DNA from: Bacteroidota bacterium
Lineage (GTDB): Bacteria; Bacteroidota; Bacteroidia; Flavobacteriales; Flavobacteriaceae
DNA length: 64,000 nucleotides
Direction of reading: 5' to 3'
Assembly: GCA_023387965.1 (NCBI GenBank)
Contig: JAEWHE010000042.1
Coordinates: 1 to 64,000 of the forward strand
Under the pieces are notes generated by a model. That model was given only the letters and a program-made list of their open reading frames with translations. It was not told the origin of the DNA and did not search any database. The stretch's first letter is position 1, and the number at the start of each line of letters is the position of its first letter. A program made the translations under genes and the position numbers. This document shows positions 33,924 through 43,631 of this stretch, piece by piece.

Positions 33924-34613
33924 TTAATTTGCCAAAGACAAAACAAAATTCTGCCAAAAATCGGTGCTTGGAATGATAAAAACTAAAATAATTTCAAACA
34001 ACCATAGCAGAAAAAATGTAAAATAAGGACTCTTCAAAATAGGTCTTTTGAGCTTCAATTTTTCATACGTAAAGATACTAATGGTGAATATGAACGGCAC
34101 CAAAATCACCAACATTCCCATGCCAGGAGCAATCCAATTAAGCAGTCTCGCCAATCCCGGATTGAATGCGACCAATGTAGTTGCCAAAATAAAAGCAACA
34201 TGCCATCTCAGATTTTTGCTATTTAGAACAGCGATTAAGTAATATCCAGACAAAGAAATAATGTCCGCAAATGTCAGGAATGTATTGAATGAAGCCATTT
34301 CAATTGATTCTTTTAATTCTTCTTCCAATTTTCCTAATCGAAGTAAAAGTATGGTTATGACCAAAATAGGTAATAATACATAAGAAAATCTTCCTAATTT
34401 TTTATGCAACTCAAATTCCCTTTTCCGAATGAGGATAGGCTGGATGACGATGAGTGCAAACCAACAGCAAAATGCAATAAAGTGAATATGAATCGCCCAT
34501 TTAAAATTACTATATTGCGGAAAATGACCAATGTAGGAAGGGAAAAACCCTGCCAAACTCAAAATGATAACAGCGATAGAAATGATCAGTATCCAAGTTA
34601 ATTTTCTTTCCAT
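33924..34613 (-). CDS. Hypothetical polytopic membrane protein
   Basis: A 229-residue protein with about seven hydrophobic segments (near residues 6-24, 40-60, 77-92, 108-128, 138-155, 162-180 and 198-216). Conserved-looking motifs are HIHFIAFCCWFALIVIQP and KREFELHKKLGRFSYV, a pattern of paired His and an Arg-rich loop common in uncharacterised Bacteroidota membrane proteins related to DUF2306-like families; the match is by memory only. It is a single gene with no cotranscribed neighbour. Role unknown. Confidence 0.7.
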   Translation of the reverse strand: MERKLTWILIISIAVIILSLAGFFPSYIGHFPQYSNFKWAIHIHFIAFCCWFALIVIQPILIRKREFELHKKLGRFSYVLLPILVITILLLRLGKLEEELKESIEMASFNTFLTFADIISLSGYYLIAVLNSKNLRWHVAFILATTLVAFNPGLARLLNWIAPGMGMLVILVPFIFTISIFTYEKLKLKRPILKSPYFTFFLLWLFEIILVFIIPSTDFWQNFVLSLAN

Positions 34614-34972
34614 TTTTTTTTGGTTTTTGATTTGATCGTTTGACTCACACTAGTCATGATAAAAATTCAATAAAATTCAATCTTCCAACTTTCAATTGAA
34701 ATTTCAAATCGTTGCAAATTGGTGTCTTCTATATCCTTGTAGTCTTTTTAACAAAAGCTCAAAAATTATCAAAAAAATATAATTATGTTAATAATATGTG
34801 TAAATATAATCAATTTGATACATCAATAATTTTATTTTCATAACAAAAGTTAAAAATTTAATATTTATAAGAATTTACAGAAAGTTAAATGAATTGAGGT
34901 TTTTTATAGTAGGGATATAAAAAAAATGCCCCAAAACATAATTTTGGGGCATTTTCTATATTAGAAGAAAGA
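34614..34972. other. 359-base intergenic region
   Basis: Very AT-rich. No ORF of convincing composition. It contains the terminator of the downstream minus-strand gene at 34917-34954; otherwise nothing beyond short AT repeats such as TTCAATAAAATTCAATC. Confidence 0.6.
34917..34954 (-). terminator. Intrinsic terminator of the acidic protein gene
   Basis: ATGCCCCAAAA/TTTTGGGGCAT stem of 11 bp with a short loop, followed on the minus strand by about eight T. It lies 19 bases past the stop at 34973. Confidence 0.9.
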
Positions 34973-35365
34973 TTAATATCGTTCGTTTAATTCTTCAAAA
35001 TCATCATCGTCAGAAGAAATCGATTGGTTTTGGTCTTCGTCTAAATCAATGTTGTCGCTTAAAATGTATTCATCTTGGTTAAAAGCATCGGAGTTTTTGG
35101 TGTTTCCACCTTCTTCTTGCCATTGTTCTGCTGAAGGTTTTCCGCCTTTGTCGGATTCAAGCGCAAAATCTTTTTCTGCAGTGTAAGTCACGCCTTGTTG
35201 TTCCATGGCGAGGTATTTATCGGTGTTGTCGTTTAAATCTTCGTTGTGGTCTTGATTTTTTTCAGGTTCGGCTTTGTGTGTTGCGTCACTTTTTAAATTG
35301 TGGGCTACCTGATTATCGGTATTTAAATCAGGATTTTGGTCGGTTTTTTTATTTTCATTTTCCAT
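34973..35365 (-). CDS. Acidic hydrophilic protein, probably disordered
   Basis: A 130-residue protein dominated by Asp, Glu, Asn, Gln and Lys with almost no hydrophobic clusters. It begins MENENKKTDQNPDLN and ends in a strongly acidic stretch (SSDDDDFEELNERY). It resembles small stress-related hydrophilins; no known domain is seen. It has its own terminator and is preceded by 17 bases by a 58-residue gene on the same strand, so the two may be an operon. Function unknown. Confidence 0.7.
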   Translation of the reverse strand: MENENKKTDQNPDLNTDNQVAHNLKSDATHKAEPEKNQDHNEDLNDNTDKYLAMEQQGVTYTAEKDFALESDKGGKPSAEQWQEEGGNTKNSDAFNQDEYILSDNIDLDEDQNQSISSDDDDFEELNERY

Positions 35366-35382
35366 AGCGTTGGTTTTTGAGG

Positions 35383-35559
35383 TTAAAACAATAACAAAGT
35401 GTTGATGTCATTGAGTTTTAGAAGTTCTAAATTTGTTTTCAGCAAATTTTTGAGTTGGCGGTTTTTCTTTTTCACTTTTTCGGTGAAGCCGGAAAGATTT
35501 TCTTCTTTTGCCTGAAAAGAATTTACCGCCTGACTTTGATGTGTAGTTTTAGCGTTCAT
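35383..35559 (-). CDS. Small basic protein of 58 residues
   Basis: ATG at 35559 opens a frame to TAA at 35383. The product is Lys/Asn/Gln rich with a predicted amphipathic helix and Leu repeats (KVKKKNRQLKNLLKTNLELLKL), so it may form a coiled coil or bind a partner. It lies 17 bases upstream of the acidic 130-residue gene on the same strand; a basic and an acidic small protein together could interact, which is speculation. No family recognised. Codon use is like the neighbours. Confidence 0.5.
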   Translation of the reverse strand: MNAKTTHQSQAVNSFQAKEENLSGFTEKVKKKNRQLKNLLKTNLELLKLNDINTLLLF

Positions 35560-35717
35560 GATGCCAATTTTTAGTGAGAATATTGATTTTGTTTTTTGTT
35601 ACTACAAGTTAACGATTTTAAAATGGATTGGAAAATTTGTGGGTATTAAATAATTGCTAAATGATTTTTGGCAAAATGATGCCTTTGAAAACTATTGGTC
35701 ATGGTTTTCAGTTTTTT

Positions 35718-35800
35718 CTAGCCCCGATTACCTCACAATACCTTTATTTTAATCGGAGTTCGGTGAACACTTCGTGTTTGTAGCGGAAAGCGGGATCTTG
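35718..35800. repeat. Intergenic repeat element, copy A
   Basis: Starts AGCCCCGATTACCTCACA and ends AGCGGAAAGCGGGA. The CCCCGATTACCTCACA and GGTGAACACTT blocks recur in copy B at 56376-56497, and the AGCGGAAA/CGGG end recurs in copy C at 60932-61021. It lies just 3 prime of the typA terminator. The CCCG start and CGGG end are complementary and could pair. Confidence 0.75.
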
Positions 35801-35804
35801 CTCC

Positions 35805-35838
35805 AAAAAAAAAAGCCACTCTTTGCAGAATGGCTTTG
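35805..35838 (-). terminator. Intrinsic terminator of typA
   Basis: Minus strand AGCCATTCT-GCAA-AGAGTGGCT stem (one G-T pair) followed by ten T, about 20 bases past the stop codon. Confidence 0.9.
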
Positions 35839-35859
35839 TTTGTTTATAAAAAAACTATA

Positions 35860-37656
35860 TTAGATTTTGAAACGTTTACGGTCGTTTTCGTTTAGGTAAA
35901 TTTTACGCAAACGAATTGATTTTGGCGTAACTTCCACGTATTCATCTTTTTGGATGTACTCTAAAGCTTCTTCCAAAGAGAATTTAATAGCTGGAACGAT
36001 TTTGTTTTTATCATCAGCACCAGCAGAACGGAAGTTGGTTAACTGCTTGGTTTTAGTGATGTTGATTGACATATCATCTCCACGAGAATTTTCTCCAACA
36101 ACCTGACCTTCATAAATATCTTCGTTAGGATCCACGAAAAATTTACCTCTGTCTTGCAATTTATTGATTGAGTAAGGAATGGCTTTCCCATTTTCCATAG
36201 AAATTAACGAACCGTTGATTCTACCCGAAATTTCACCTTTAAACGGTTCGTAACCGATGAATCTGTGTGCCATAATCGCTTCTCCGGCAGTTGCAGTAAG
36301 CAATTGGTTTCTCAAACCGATAATTCCTCTTGATGGAATGTTGAATTTGATAATCATTCGCTCGCCTTTTCCTTCCATCGAAAGCATTTCGCCTTTACGA
36401 ACGGAAACAAATTCTACGGCTCTACCCGAAACATTTTCCGGTAAATCGATTGTCAATTCTTCAATCGGCTCACATTTTACGCCATCGATTTCTTTGATAA
36501 TTACTTGAGGTTGACCAATTTGCAACTCGTAACCTTCTCTTCTCATCGTTTCAATTAAAACCGATAAGTGAAGAACTCCACGACCGAAAACCATGAATTT
36601 ATCAGCAGAGTCAGTTTCGTTCACTCGAAGTGCAAGATTTTTCTCAAGTTCTTTAGCTAAACGCTCTTTAATATGTCTTGAGGTTACAAATTTTCCTTCT
36701 TTTCCAAAAAACGGCGAATCGTTAATGGTAAACAACATACTCATTGTTGGCTCGTCGATAGCGATAGATTGCAATGCTTCAGGATTTTCAAAATCGGCAA
36801 TGGTATCACCAATTTCAAAACCTTCAATTCCAACAACCGCACAAATGTCTCCAGCAATTACATGATCCACTTTTTTTCGGCCTAAACCTTCAAAAGTGTG
36901 TAATTCTTTAATTCTTGATTTGATGATTTTTCCATCTCTTTTTACCAAAGAAATTGGCATTCCTTCTTTTAAAACGCCTCTTTCTAATCTTCCAATCGCG
37001 ATACGACCTGTAAAAGAAGAGAAATCTAATGAAGTAATTAACATTTGAGGAGTTCCTTCAGAAACTTTTGGAGCCGGAACATTTGCAATTACCATGTCCA
37101 AAAGTGGCTCGATGTTTTGCGTTTGGTTTTTCCAATCGTCAGACATCCAGTTATTTTTTGCCGAACCATAAACGGTAGGGAAATCAAGCTGTTCTTCGGT
37201 TGCTCCAAGCTCAAACATTAAGTCGAAAACTTTTTCGTGAACTTCTTCCGGAGTACAGTTTTCCTTGTCCACTTTATTAATTACAACGCAAGGTTTCAAG
37301 CCTAAATCAATTGCTTTTTGCAATACGAAACGCGTTTGTGGCATTGGACCTTCAAAAGCATCCACCAAAAGGCAAACGCCATCTGCCATGTTCAAAACAC
37401 GTTCTACTTCGCCACCAAAATCGGCGTGACCTGGAGTATCGATAATATTAATTTTTGTACCTTTATACATTACCGAAACGTTTTTAGAGGTAATGGTAAT
37501 TCCTCTTTCACGCTCAAGATCATTGTTATCTAAGATAAGATCTCCGGTGTTTTCGTTTTCACGAAAAAGTTGGCAATGGTACATAATTTTATCAACCAAA
37601 GTAGTTTTACCGTGATCGACGTGGGCAATAATTGCGATGTTTCTGATAGAATCCAT
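35860..37656 (-). CDS. typA: Translational GTPase TypA/BipA
   Basis: A 598-residue ribosome-binding GTPase. G1 is AHVDHGKTT (residues 11-19), the switch region [11 protein letters not shown]3 [15 protein letters not shown] and G4 [12 protein letters not shown]. The later domains include the EF-G-like part and the BipA-specific C-terminal domain with [18 protein letters not shown]. Length matches the family (about 600). It acts in ribosome assembly and stress adaptation, notably in the cold. It is a single gene with its own terminator; an exact TAAATTTG -7 box lies at 37676-37683 on the minus strand. Confidence 0.97.
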   Translation of the reverse strand: MDSIRNIAIIAHVDHGKTTLVDKIMYHCQLFRENENTGDLILDNNDLERERGITITSKNVSVMYKGTKINIIDTPGHADFGGEVERVLNMADGVCLLVDAFEGPMPQTRFVLQKAIDLGLKPCVVINKVDKENCTPEEVHEKVFDLMFELGATEEQLDFPTVYGSAKNNWMSDDWKNQTQNIEPLLDMVIANVPAPKVSEGTPQMLITSLDFSSFTGRIAIGRLERGVLKEGMPISLVKRDGKIIKSRIKELHTFEGLGRKKVDHVIAGDICAVVGIEGFEIGDTIADFENPEALQSIAIDEPTMSMLFTINDSPFFGKEGKFVTSRHIKERLAKELEKNLALRVNETDSADKFMVFGRGVLHLSVLIETMRREGYELQIGQPQVIIKEIDGVKCEPIEELTIDLPENVSGRAVEFVSVRKGEMLSMEGKGERMIIKFNIPSRGIIGLRNQLLTATAGEAIMAHRFIGYEPFKGEISGRINGSLISMENGKAIPYSINKLQDRGKFFVDPNEDIYEGQVVGENSRGDDMSINITKTKQLTNFRSAGADDKNKIVPAIKFSLEEALEYIQKDEYVEVTPKSIRLRKIYLNENDRKRFKI

Positions 37657-37675
37657 TATATTTTTTTTGGAGGTG

Positions 37676-37683
37676 CAAATTTA
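37676..37683 (-). promoter_or_regulatory. Probable -7 box TAAATTTG of typA
   Basis: Exact TAnnTTTG match 20 bases upstream of the typA start on the minus strand. The expected TTG at -33 reads TTT, so only half of the promoter is canonical. Confidence 0.45.
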
Positions 37684-37844
37684 CATTTTATTTCGATATA
37701 AAAAACACTTTTTAAAAGAAGCATAACTTATTCATAATTAAGGGATAATCGTGTGGGAACTTTCTAATTTTAATTCAAGATTTTTCTTACAATATTTATT
37801 TCTAACCAAAATCTTTTCTATATTTAAATCCGAATGTTTTGCAT

Positions 37845-39176
37845 ATGAAAACCTCCACTAAAATTACTGCAATTTATTTGATTGTCGGAACCCTATGGAT
37901 TTTGGGAAGCGACAGGCTTTTCGATTATTTGAATTTAGATGATAAGTCACAATTTTTTCAGACATGCAAAGGCTTGGGATTTATTTTTATCACAGGATTT
38001 ATTTTTTGGAAAATGTTGAAAGCTTACGAAATTCGCAATGAAAAATACAACAACCGCCTGAAAAATGTGACCACGCAATTACAGCATAGTAACGATAAAT
38101 ATCGGGTAATTACAAAAATAACTAGTAATGTGATTTGGGATCATGAATATAAAACGCAACGCGTTATTTGGGGACAGCAACTTACGGAAATGTTTGGTTA
38201 TGAAGAATTGAACCAACATACAACTTGGTGGGTTGAAAAAATTCATCCGGAAGATCGGGAACGGGTTTTGGCAAATTTCCAAGAATTTCTCAAAAAAAAA
38301 TCACAATTGTGGACAGACGAATACCGACTTATCACTGAAGATGGAAGGTACCATCATATTTTAGATCGTGGTTATGCGCTTTTTGACAAAAATGGAAATA
38401 TTATCCGTGTGATTGGCGCTTTGCAAGATATTACTGACAGAAAAGTACATGAGCAACAATTGGAAAATCTGAATGACCAGCTAAGAAAACGAAATCAGGA
38501 TTTGGCTAAAACTAATGCCGAATTGGAGCAATTTGCTTATGTTGCTTCTCACGATTTACAGGAACCTTTAAGAATGGTAACTCGGTTTTTATCAGAAATT
38601 GAGCGAAAATACAGTGATAAACTTGATGACAAAGGCAGAGAATATATTTTTTATGCCGTAGATGGTGCCAAAAGGATGCGTTTTTTAATTTTGGATTTAT
38701 TGGAATATTCGCGAATTGGGAGAATGGAATACAAAACCGAAACTTTTTCGGTAGCAGAAATTTTGCAGGATATTTTTTCATTTCAAAAAAATAATCACCC
38801 CAACGCAAAAATTTCCTGGGATAAAATGCCGGTTGTATCACGAAGCAAAACACAATTGACGCAAGTTTTCCAAAATTTGGTTAGCAACGCTTTAAAATAT
38901 TGTGAGCCCGAAAAAATTTGTAAAATTCATATTTCCTATCAAGAGCTCGGCAATCATCATCAATTTTGCGTAAGCGATAACGGAATAGGGATTCATCCTG
39001 ATTTTTTTGAAAAAATATTTGTGATATTTCAACGGTTACACGGCAAACAAGAATACTCAGGAACCGGAATTGGCTTGGCAATTTGCAGGAAAATTGTAGA
39101 GAGCATGAACGGGAAAATTTGGGTAGAAAGCGAAGAAGGAAAAGGTAGCCGGTTTTATTTCACAATCGCTAAATAA
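37845..39176 (+). CDS. Membrane PAS sensor histidine kinase
   Basis: A 443-residue kinase with two membrane helices (about 7-24 and 43-60) and a very short extracytoplasmic loop, so the signal is probably sensed in the membrane or cytosol. A PAS_3-type domain (about 85-205; HPEDRERV, DEYRLITEDGRYHHILDRG, GALQDITD) leads into a coiled coil and the H-box ASHDLQEPLRM with H236. NLVSNALKYC, SDNGIGI and GTGIGLAICRKI mark the ATPase. The ATG at 37845 is preferred to TTG at 37839. It opens a four-gene phosphorelay operon; the receiver gene begins 32 bases downstream. Confidence 0.92.
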   Translation: MKTSTKITAIYLIVGTLWILGSDRLFDYLNLDDKSQFFQTCKGLGFIFITGFIFWKMLKAYEIRNEKYNNRLKNVTTQLQHSNDKYRVITKITSNVIWDHEYKTQRVIWGQQLTEMFGYEELNQHTTWWVEKIHPEDRERVLANFQEFLKKKSQLWTDEYRLITEDGRYHHILDRGYALFDKNGNIIRVIGALQDITDRKVHEQQLENLNDQLRKRNQDLAKTNAELEQFAYVASHDLQEPLRMVTRFLSEIERKYSDKLDDKGREYIFYAVDGAKRMRFLILDLLEYSRIGRMEYKTETFSVAEILQDIFSFQKNNHPNAKISWDKMPVVSRSKTQLTQVFQNLVSNALKYCEPEKICKIHISYQELGNHHQFCVSDNGIGIHPDFFEKIFVIFQRLHGKQEYSGTGIGLAICRKIVESMNGKIWVESEEGKGSRFYFTIAK

Positions 39177-39208
39177 TTGTATATTTGTTCAAACCAATCC
39201 ACTTGTTT

Positions 39209-39643
39209 ATGGAAGCCATCCATATTTTATTGGTAGAAGATAACGAAGGTGATATCGTTTTAACGCTCGATGCTTTAAGCGACGGACGCATACAAAACGA
39301 AGTTTCTGTAGTTCGTGACGGTTGGCAAGCCATTAATTTTTTGGAAAAAAAAGAAAATTATAAAAACGCCAAAACGCCGGACTTGATATTACTCGATATC
39401 AATTTACCAAAATTAAGTGGACACGAAGTTTTAGCAAAAATAAAAACGAATCCCCAAATTCAACATATCCCCGTAATCATGCTAACAACCTCATCGTCAG
39501 ATACCGACATATCAAAAAGTTATCACAATCATGTGAATTGCTTTATTACAAAACCTATTGAGTCACAGAAATTTTTAGAAGTTATTGCCACAATCGAGGA
39601 CTTTTGGATTTCCATTGTTCAACTGCCCAAAAACGATCGATAA
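39209..39643 (+). CDS. Single-domain response regulator (Rcp1 type)
   Basis: A 144-residue stand-alone receiver. The acidic pair is in LLVEDNEGDIVL, phospho-acceptor D63 is in LLDINLPKLSGHEVL, followed by MLTTSSSD and ITKP. The ATG at 39209 is chosen; an in-frame TTG at 39185 would add eight residues. Rcp1-type receivers are classic partners of phytochrome and PAS kinases. Its stop codon overlaps the start of the hybrid kinase (TAATG), so translation of the two is coupled. Confidence 0.92.
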   Translation: MEAIHILLVEDNEGDIVLTLDALSDGRIQNEVSVVRDGWQAINFLEKKENYKNAKTPDLILLDINLPKLSGHEVLAKIKTNPQIQHIPVIMLTTSSSDTDISKSYHNHVNCFITKPIESQKFLEVIATIEDFWISIVQLPKNDR

Positions 39644-42600
39644 TGGGATTTCAAAAAAAAGGACTTCATTTTTTGATTGTAGAAGACAATCGAGGTGACT
39701 TCGTGTTGGTGAAAAACTATCTTGAAGAAGAATTTAGTGAGCCAATTATTTTTGAAGCCGTTTCTTACGAACAAGCCCGAAAGTTATTGGAATCAGGCGA
39801 AAGAGTTGATGTAATCCTACTCGATTTATTACTTCCAGATGGCGAAGGCGAAGATTTAATCAAAAAAATAGTACCGCTTGCCGGCGAAGCACCCATTATT
39901 ATTTTAACCGGAAATAGCGACCGTGAATTTAGTGTAAAATCACTTTCATACGGCGTTTCGGATTATTTATTGAAAGACGATCTTAACGCTTACTTACTTT
40001 TTAAAAGCGTTGTTTACAATATCGAACAAAAAAAAATACGCATCCAATTAGCTGAATCGGAACAAAAATACCGTGACATGTTTCATTTCAGTCCGGTTCC
40101 TAAAGTGGTTTACGATACTGAAACTCTGTTTTTTTTAGATGCCAATAATGCTGCGTTGAAAAAATACGGCGCAACCATCGAGCAATTTCTAGAATTAAAA
40201 GTAACGGATATTATTTTTGAAGAAGATTTGGAAATTGCCATTGAAACGATAAAAAAAGAACAAGCTAACAACGGTTTCGTTGAAAGTTCTTTGCGGCATA
40301 TTACCAAAGAAGGCAAAATTATCGATGTAGAAACGCAAAGCACAGAATTTATTTTCAAAGATCGCAAAGCCAGAATGGTTTTAGCGACCGACGTCACCGA
40401 AAAAATAGAAAGTAAAAAAACAAATCAGCTTAATGAGCAACGTTTTAAAGCGTTGATACAAGACGGCTCGGAAATGATTTCAATTTTGGACAGGCAAGGT
40501 CGTTTTATTTACATCAGTCCTAACATCAGCACGAGATATGGAATTGACACTGAAATGTTCTTGGGGCAAAACGCATTTGACTTTCTTCACACAGATGATG
40601 CGGATTTTTTTAGAAACGAATTTTTGCAGATTAGAGAAAAAAAACGCATTTCTACCAGACCTTTCCGTTATATAAGATTTGAAAATAACGAATGGCGATG
40701 GCTCGAAGCGAATGTGGTGGACATGACGCATAACGAAGCCGTAAAAGGCATTGTGCTTAACGCTCGAGATGTTACCGAACGTGTCGAAAAAGAACTGGAG
40801 TTGCACGAAACCAATCGTCGTTATGAAGCGATTGCAAAAGCCACCAGCGACGCCATCTATGAATATGACAACAAAACCCGAAAAATCCACATTGCGGGAA
40901 GCAATTACAATAAAATTTTTGGATTTAATTTCACCGATCCGGTTTTAGATCTCGACTTTTGGGTTTCACGATTGCATCCAAGTGAGGTTGAAACCGTTCG
41001 CGCGGCAATCGCAGCTATCAAGCCTGGCGATATGCAACATCACGATCTTGAATACCGGTTTAGGAAACAAGATGATTCTTACGCTTTTGTGTCGGATAGA
41101 TTTGATATTGTTTGGGAAAACGGAAAACCAATCAAAAAAATTGGAGCTTTACAAGATATTACCACTCGAAAATTTCAAGAAAAAGCATTGGCATTTGAAA
41201 AAGATATTTACAAACTCAATGCCCAACCGGATAAATCACTCAAAAGCATTTTAGAGCATGCTTTGGAAAATGTAGAATCAATGATTTCCGGAGCTTATGC
41301 TTCCATTTTAGAAATAAAAAACCAAACTGTTCGGCATTTTGCAGGCGGTTCGATGCCACAAAGTTATATCGATTCTATTTACGATTTGCCAATCAAAAGA
41401 ACGGTTTTTAGTAAGGATAATCAATTCGTTAAGGATATTTCCATTGAGCCGTTGTGCAAAAGTTTTGCTGCTCAAGCAAAATTGGAAGGTTTTGTGTCTT
41501 GCTGGTCGATTCCCATCAAAAAAACGGATGGAAACTTGATTGGTAGTTTGGTTACTTATTTCAAATTTGAAAAAAATAAAGATCCAAACGAGATTTATTT
41601 GTTAGAAAGAATTGCCAATTTAGTGGGAGTTTTGGTCGAAAATAAAACTTCTGCCGAAGAACTCAAACAGGCAAAGGACCGTTATGATATTGTGGCAAAA
41701 GCTACGAGTGATACCATTTGGGACTGGAAAATTCAAGAAGATAAATTTATTTGGAATAAAGGAATTTACGGAGTTTTTGGATACAAAAAAAGTCAGGTTG
41801 GAGAAAACTCAAAATGGTGGTTTGACCGAATTCATCCGGAAGACAGCTTAAGAATGTCAGTAAAACTTTACAATTTCTTGGAGAAAAAAGTTGAGAAATG
41901 GCAAGATGAATACCGTTTTCAATGTGCTGACGGAAGTTATAAATATGTTTTTGACCGAGGATTTTTAATTAAAGACGAAGAAGGAAAACCGTTTAGAATG
42001 ATTGGTTCCATGCAAGATGTTACGCGTCAAAAAGAGGAAGAGCAACGCCTTCGATTGATGGAAACTGCCATCACGCAATCAAAAGATGCCGTAGTGATAA
42101 CCGATACTGATATTAGCGAAAATGCCATCCCGAACATTATATTTGTGAATGAAGCTTTTGAAAAAATGTCGGGCTACAAAGCCAGCGAACTTATCGGCAA
42201 ATCCCCTATGATTTTTCAGGGTGATAACTCGGATTTTTTGGAATTTGAAAAACTCACGAAGTCCATTAGAAATGAACATGAAACCCAAGTAGAAACTATC
42301 AGTTATAGAAAAAATGGCGAAGAATATTGGGTGAATTTTTCAATGATTCCAATTTGGGACAAAGAAGGACGATTGTCACATTGGATTTCGATTCAACGCG
42401 ATGTTACCGAACAGAAAAAACAAGAGAAAGAAAAAGAACAATTGATTCGCGAATTGACGCAAAACAATAAGGATTTGAAGCAATTTTCTTACATCACCTC
42501 GCATAATCTTCGGGCTCCACTCTCAAATTTAACGGGATTATTGAATTTGATTGAAGACATTCCGATGGAAAACGAGGACCTGAAATTAATCTTGAAAGGT

Positions 42601-43137
42601 TTTTCTAAATCAACTCATTTACTCAACGAAACCATCAATGACTTAGTAAAAGTGGTGATTATTAAGGACAACCCTTCGGTTCAAAAAGAACGCGTGATGT
42701 TCAGCGAAGTGTTTGAAAATGTGTTTAACCAATTGAATTATTTGTTCAATTTACACCAACCGATTCTAAAAATAAAATTAGAAGACGAATCGATTGAAAA
42801 CATCAACAAAGCGTATTTAGAAAGCATTATCCTCAATTTAGTCACTAATGCGATTAAATACAGAGATGTTTCGCGTAAGCTAAAGATTACAATTTCTACA
42901 GTAGAACGCGATGACTACACCGAATTAATTTTTGAAGATAATGGAATCGGAATTGATGTAGAACGTAACAAGGACAAGCTATTTGGACTCTATCAACGTT
43001 TTCACAATTATCCTGACAGTAAAGGTTTGGGATTATATTTGGTAAAATCTCAAGTAGAAACCATGGGCGGTTCAATTGAAGTGGAAAGCCAAGTAGGAAA
43101 AGGCACAAAATTTAAATTAAAATTCAAAAAAGAATAA
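39643..43137 (+). CDS. Hybrid multi-sensor histidine kinase: receiver, PAS x3, GAF, PAS x2, kinase
   Basis: An 1164-residue cytosolic protein. The N-terminal receiver (about 8-125) has LIVEDNRGDF and D61 in LLDLLLPDGEG. PAS modules start near residues 136, 264 and 390, a GAF domain spans about 520-665 (ASILEIKNQTVRHFAGG), and two more PAS modules start near 672 and 800. The H-box is TSHNLRAPLSNL with H954, Asn replacing the usual Asp after His. The ATPase has NLVTNAIKYRD, EDNGIGI and KGLGLYLVKSQ. The ATG at 39643 overlaps the upstream stop. A leading receiver means it can accept as well as give phosphate. Confidence 0.92.
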   Translation: MGFQKKGLHFLIVEDNRGDFVLVKNYLEEEFSEPIIFEAVSYEQARKLLESGERVDVILLDLLLPDGEGEDLIKKIVPLAGEAPIIILTGNSDREFSVKSLSYGVSDYLLKDDLNAYLLFKSVVYNIEQKKIRIQLAESEQKYRDMFHFSPVPKVVYDTETLFFLDANNAALKKYGATIEQFLELKVTDIIFEEDLEIAIETIKKEQANNGFVESSLRHITKEGKIIDVETQSTEFIFKDRKARMVLATDVTEKIESKKTNQLNEQRFKALIQDGSEMISILDRQGRFIYISPNISTRYGIDTEMFLGQNAFDFLHTDDADFFRNEFLQIREKKRISTRPFRYIRFENNEWRWLEANVVDMTHNEAVKGIVLNARDVTERVEKELELHETNRRYEAIAKATSDAIYEYDNKTRKIHIAGSNYNKIFGFNFTDPVLDLDFWVSRLHPSEVETVRAAIAAIKPGDMQHHDLEYRFRKQDDSYAFVSDRFDIVWENGKPIKKIGALQDITTRKFQEKALAFEKDIYKLNAQPDKSLKSILEHALENVESMISGAYASILEIKNQTVRHFAGGSMPQSYIDSIYDLPIKRTVFSKDNQFVKDISIEPLCKSFAAQAKLEGFVSCWSIPIKKTDGNLIGSLVTYFKFEKNKDPNEIYLLERIANLVGVLVENKTSAEELKQAKDRYDIVAKATSDTIWDWKIQEDKFIWNKGIYGVFGYKKSQVGENSKWWFDRIHPEDSLRMSVKLYNFLEKKVEKWQDEYRFQCADGSYKYVFDRGFLIKDEEGKPFRMIGSMQDVTRQKEEEQRLRLMETAITQSKDAVVITDTDISENAIPNIIFVNEAFEKMSGYKASELIGKSPMIFQGDNSDFLEFEKLTKSIRNEHETQVETISYRKNGEEYWVNFSMIPIWDKEGRLSHWISIQRDVTEQKKQEKEKEQLIRELTQNNKDLKQFSYITSHNLRAPLSNLTGLLNLIEDIPMENEDLKLILKGFSKSTHLLNETINDLVKVVIIKDNPSVQKERVMFSEVFENVFNQLNYLFNLHQPILKIKLEDESIENINKAYLESIILNLVTNAIKYRDVSRKLKITISTVERDDYTELIFEDNGIGIDVERNKDKLFGLYQRFHNYPDSKGLGLYLVKSQVETMGGSIEVESQVGKGTKFKLKFKKE

Positions 43138-43138
43138 A

Positions 43139-43537
43139 ATGCTCGAAAAAATACTTTGCGTGGATGATGATCCCATTACGTTAATGTTATACAAAATGGT
43201 AATTGCAAAAGCAGCATTTGCGGAAGAAATTGTTACAGCCAAAAATGGTCAAGAAGCTTTAATTTATTACGAAAAACTTATTGCCGATAAAGATATTTGC
43301 TGTCCGGATTTAATATTTTTGGATTTAAATATGCCAGTTATGGGCGGTTGGGAATTTTTAGATAATTTTGAAAAAGAAAAATTTCGACCTTTTCATAAAA
43401 AAACAAAAGTCATCGTTTTATCCTCTACTATCGATCCGGAAGATATTGAAAAATCTCGGCAATACGATTCGGTGATTGATTTTATGTCGAAGCCCATTAC
43501 TAAAGAAATGCTGGAAGATTTAAAGAATCGATTTTAA
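43139..43537 (+). CDS. Single-domain response regulator
   Basis: A 132-residue receiver with CVDDDPIT (residues 7-14), phospho-acceptor D62 in FLDLNMPVMGGWEFL, VLSSTIDPED and SKPI. It begins one base after the hybrid kinase stop, so it is the natural output or phosphate sink of that kinase. No DNA-binding domain is attached; like the other three receivers in this window it must act by protein contact or through a phosphotransfer protein. The operon ends here at a terminator. Confidence 0.92.
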   Translation: MLEKILCVDDDPITLMLYKMVIAKAAFAEEIVTAKNGQEALIYYEKLIADKDICCPDLIFLDLNMPVMGGWEFLDNFEKEKFRPFHKKTKVIVLSSTIDPEDIEKSRQYDSVIDFMSKPITKEMLEDLKNRF

Positions 43538-43539
43538 AA

Positions 43540-43568
43540 AAAAGAGAACAATTTAGTTCTCTTTTTTT
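43540..43568 (+). terminator. Intrinsic terminator of the phosphorelay operon
   Basis: AGAGAAC/GTTCTCT stem with a six-base loop followed by seven T, immediately after the last stop codon. Confidence 0.9.
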
Positions 43569-43578
43569 GTTTTAGCCA

Positions 43579-43608
43579 AAAAAAAACCTTCACAAAAGCG
43601 AAGGTTTT
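43579..43608 (-). terminator. Intrinsic terminator of rpsT
   Basis: Minus strand AACCTTC/GAAGGTT stem with an eight-base loop, then nine T. It is 24 bases past the rpsT stop. Confidence 0.9.
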
Positions 43609-43631
43609 TATTATTTGTATTAACTCACAAA

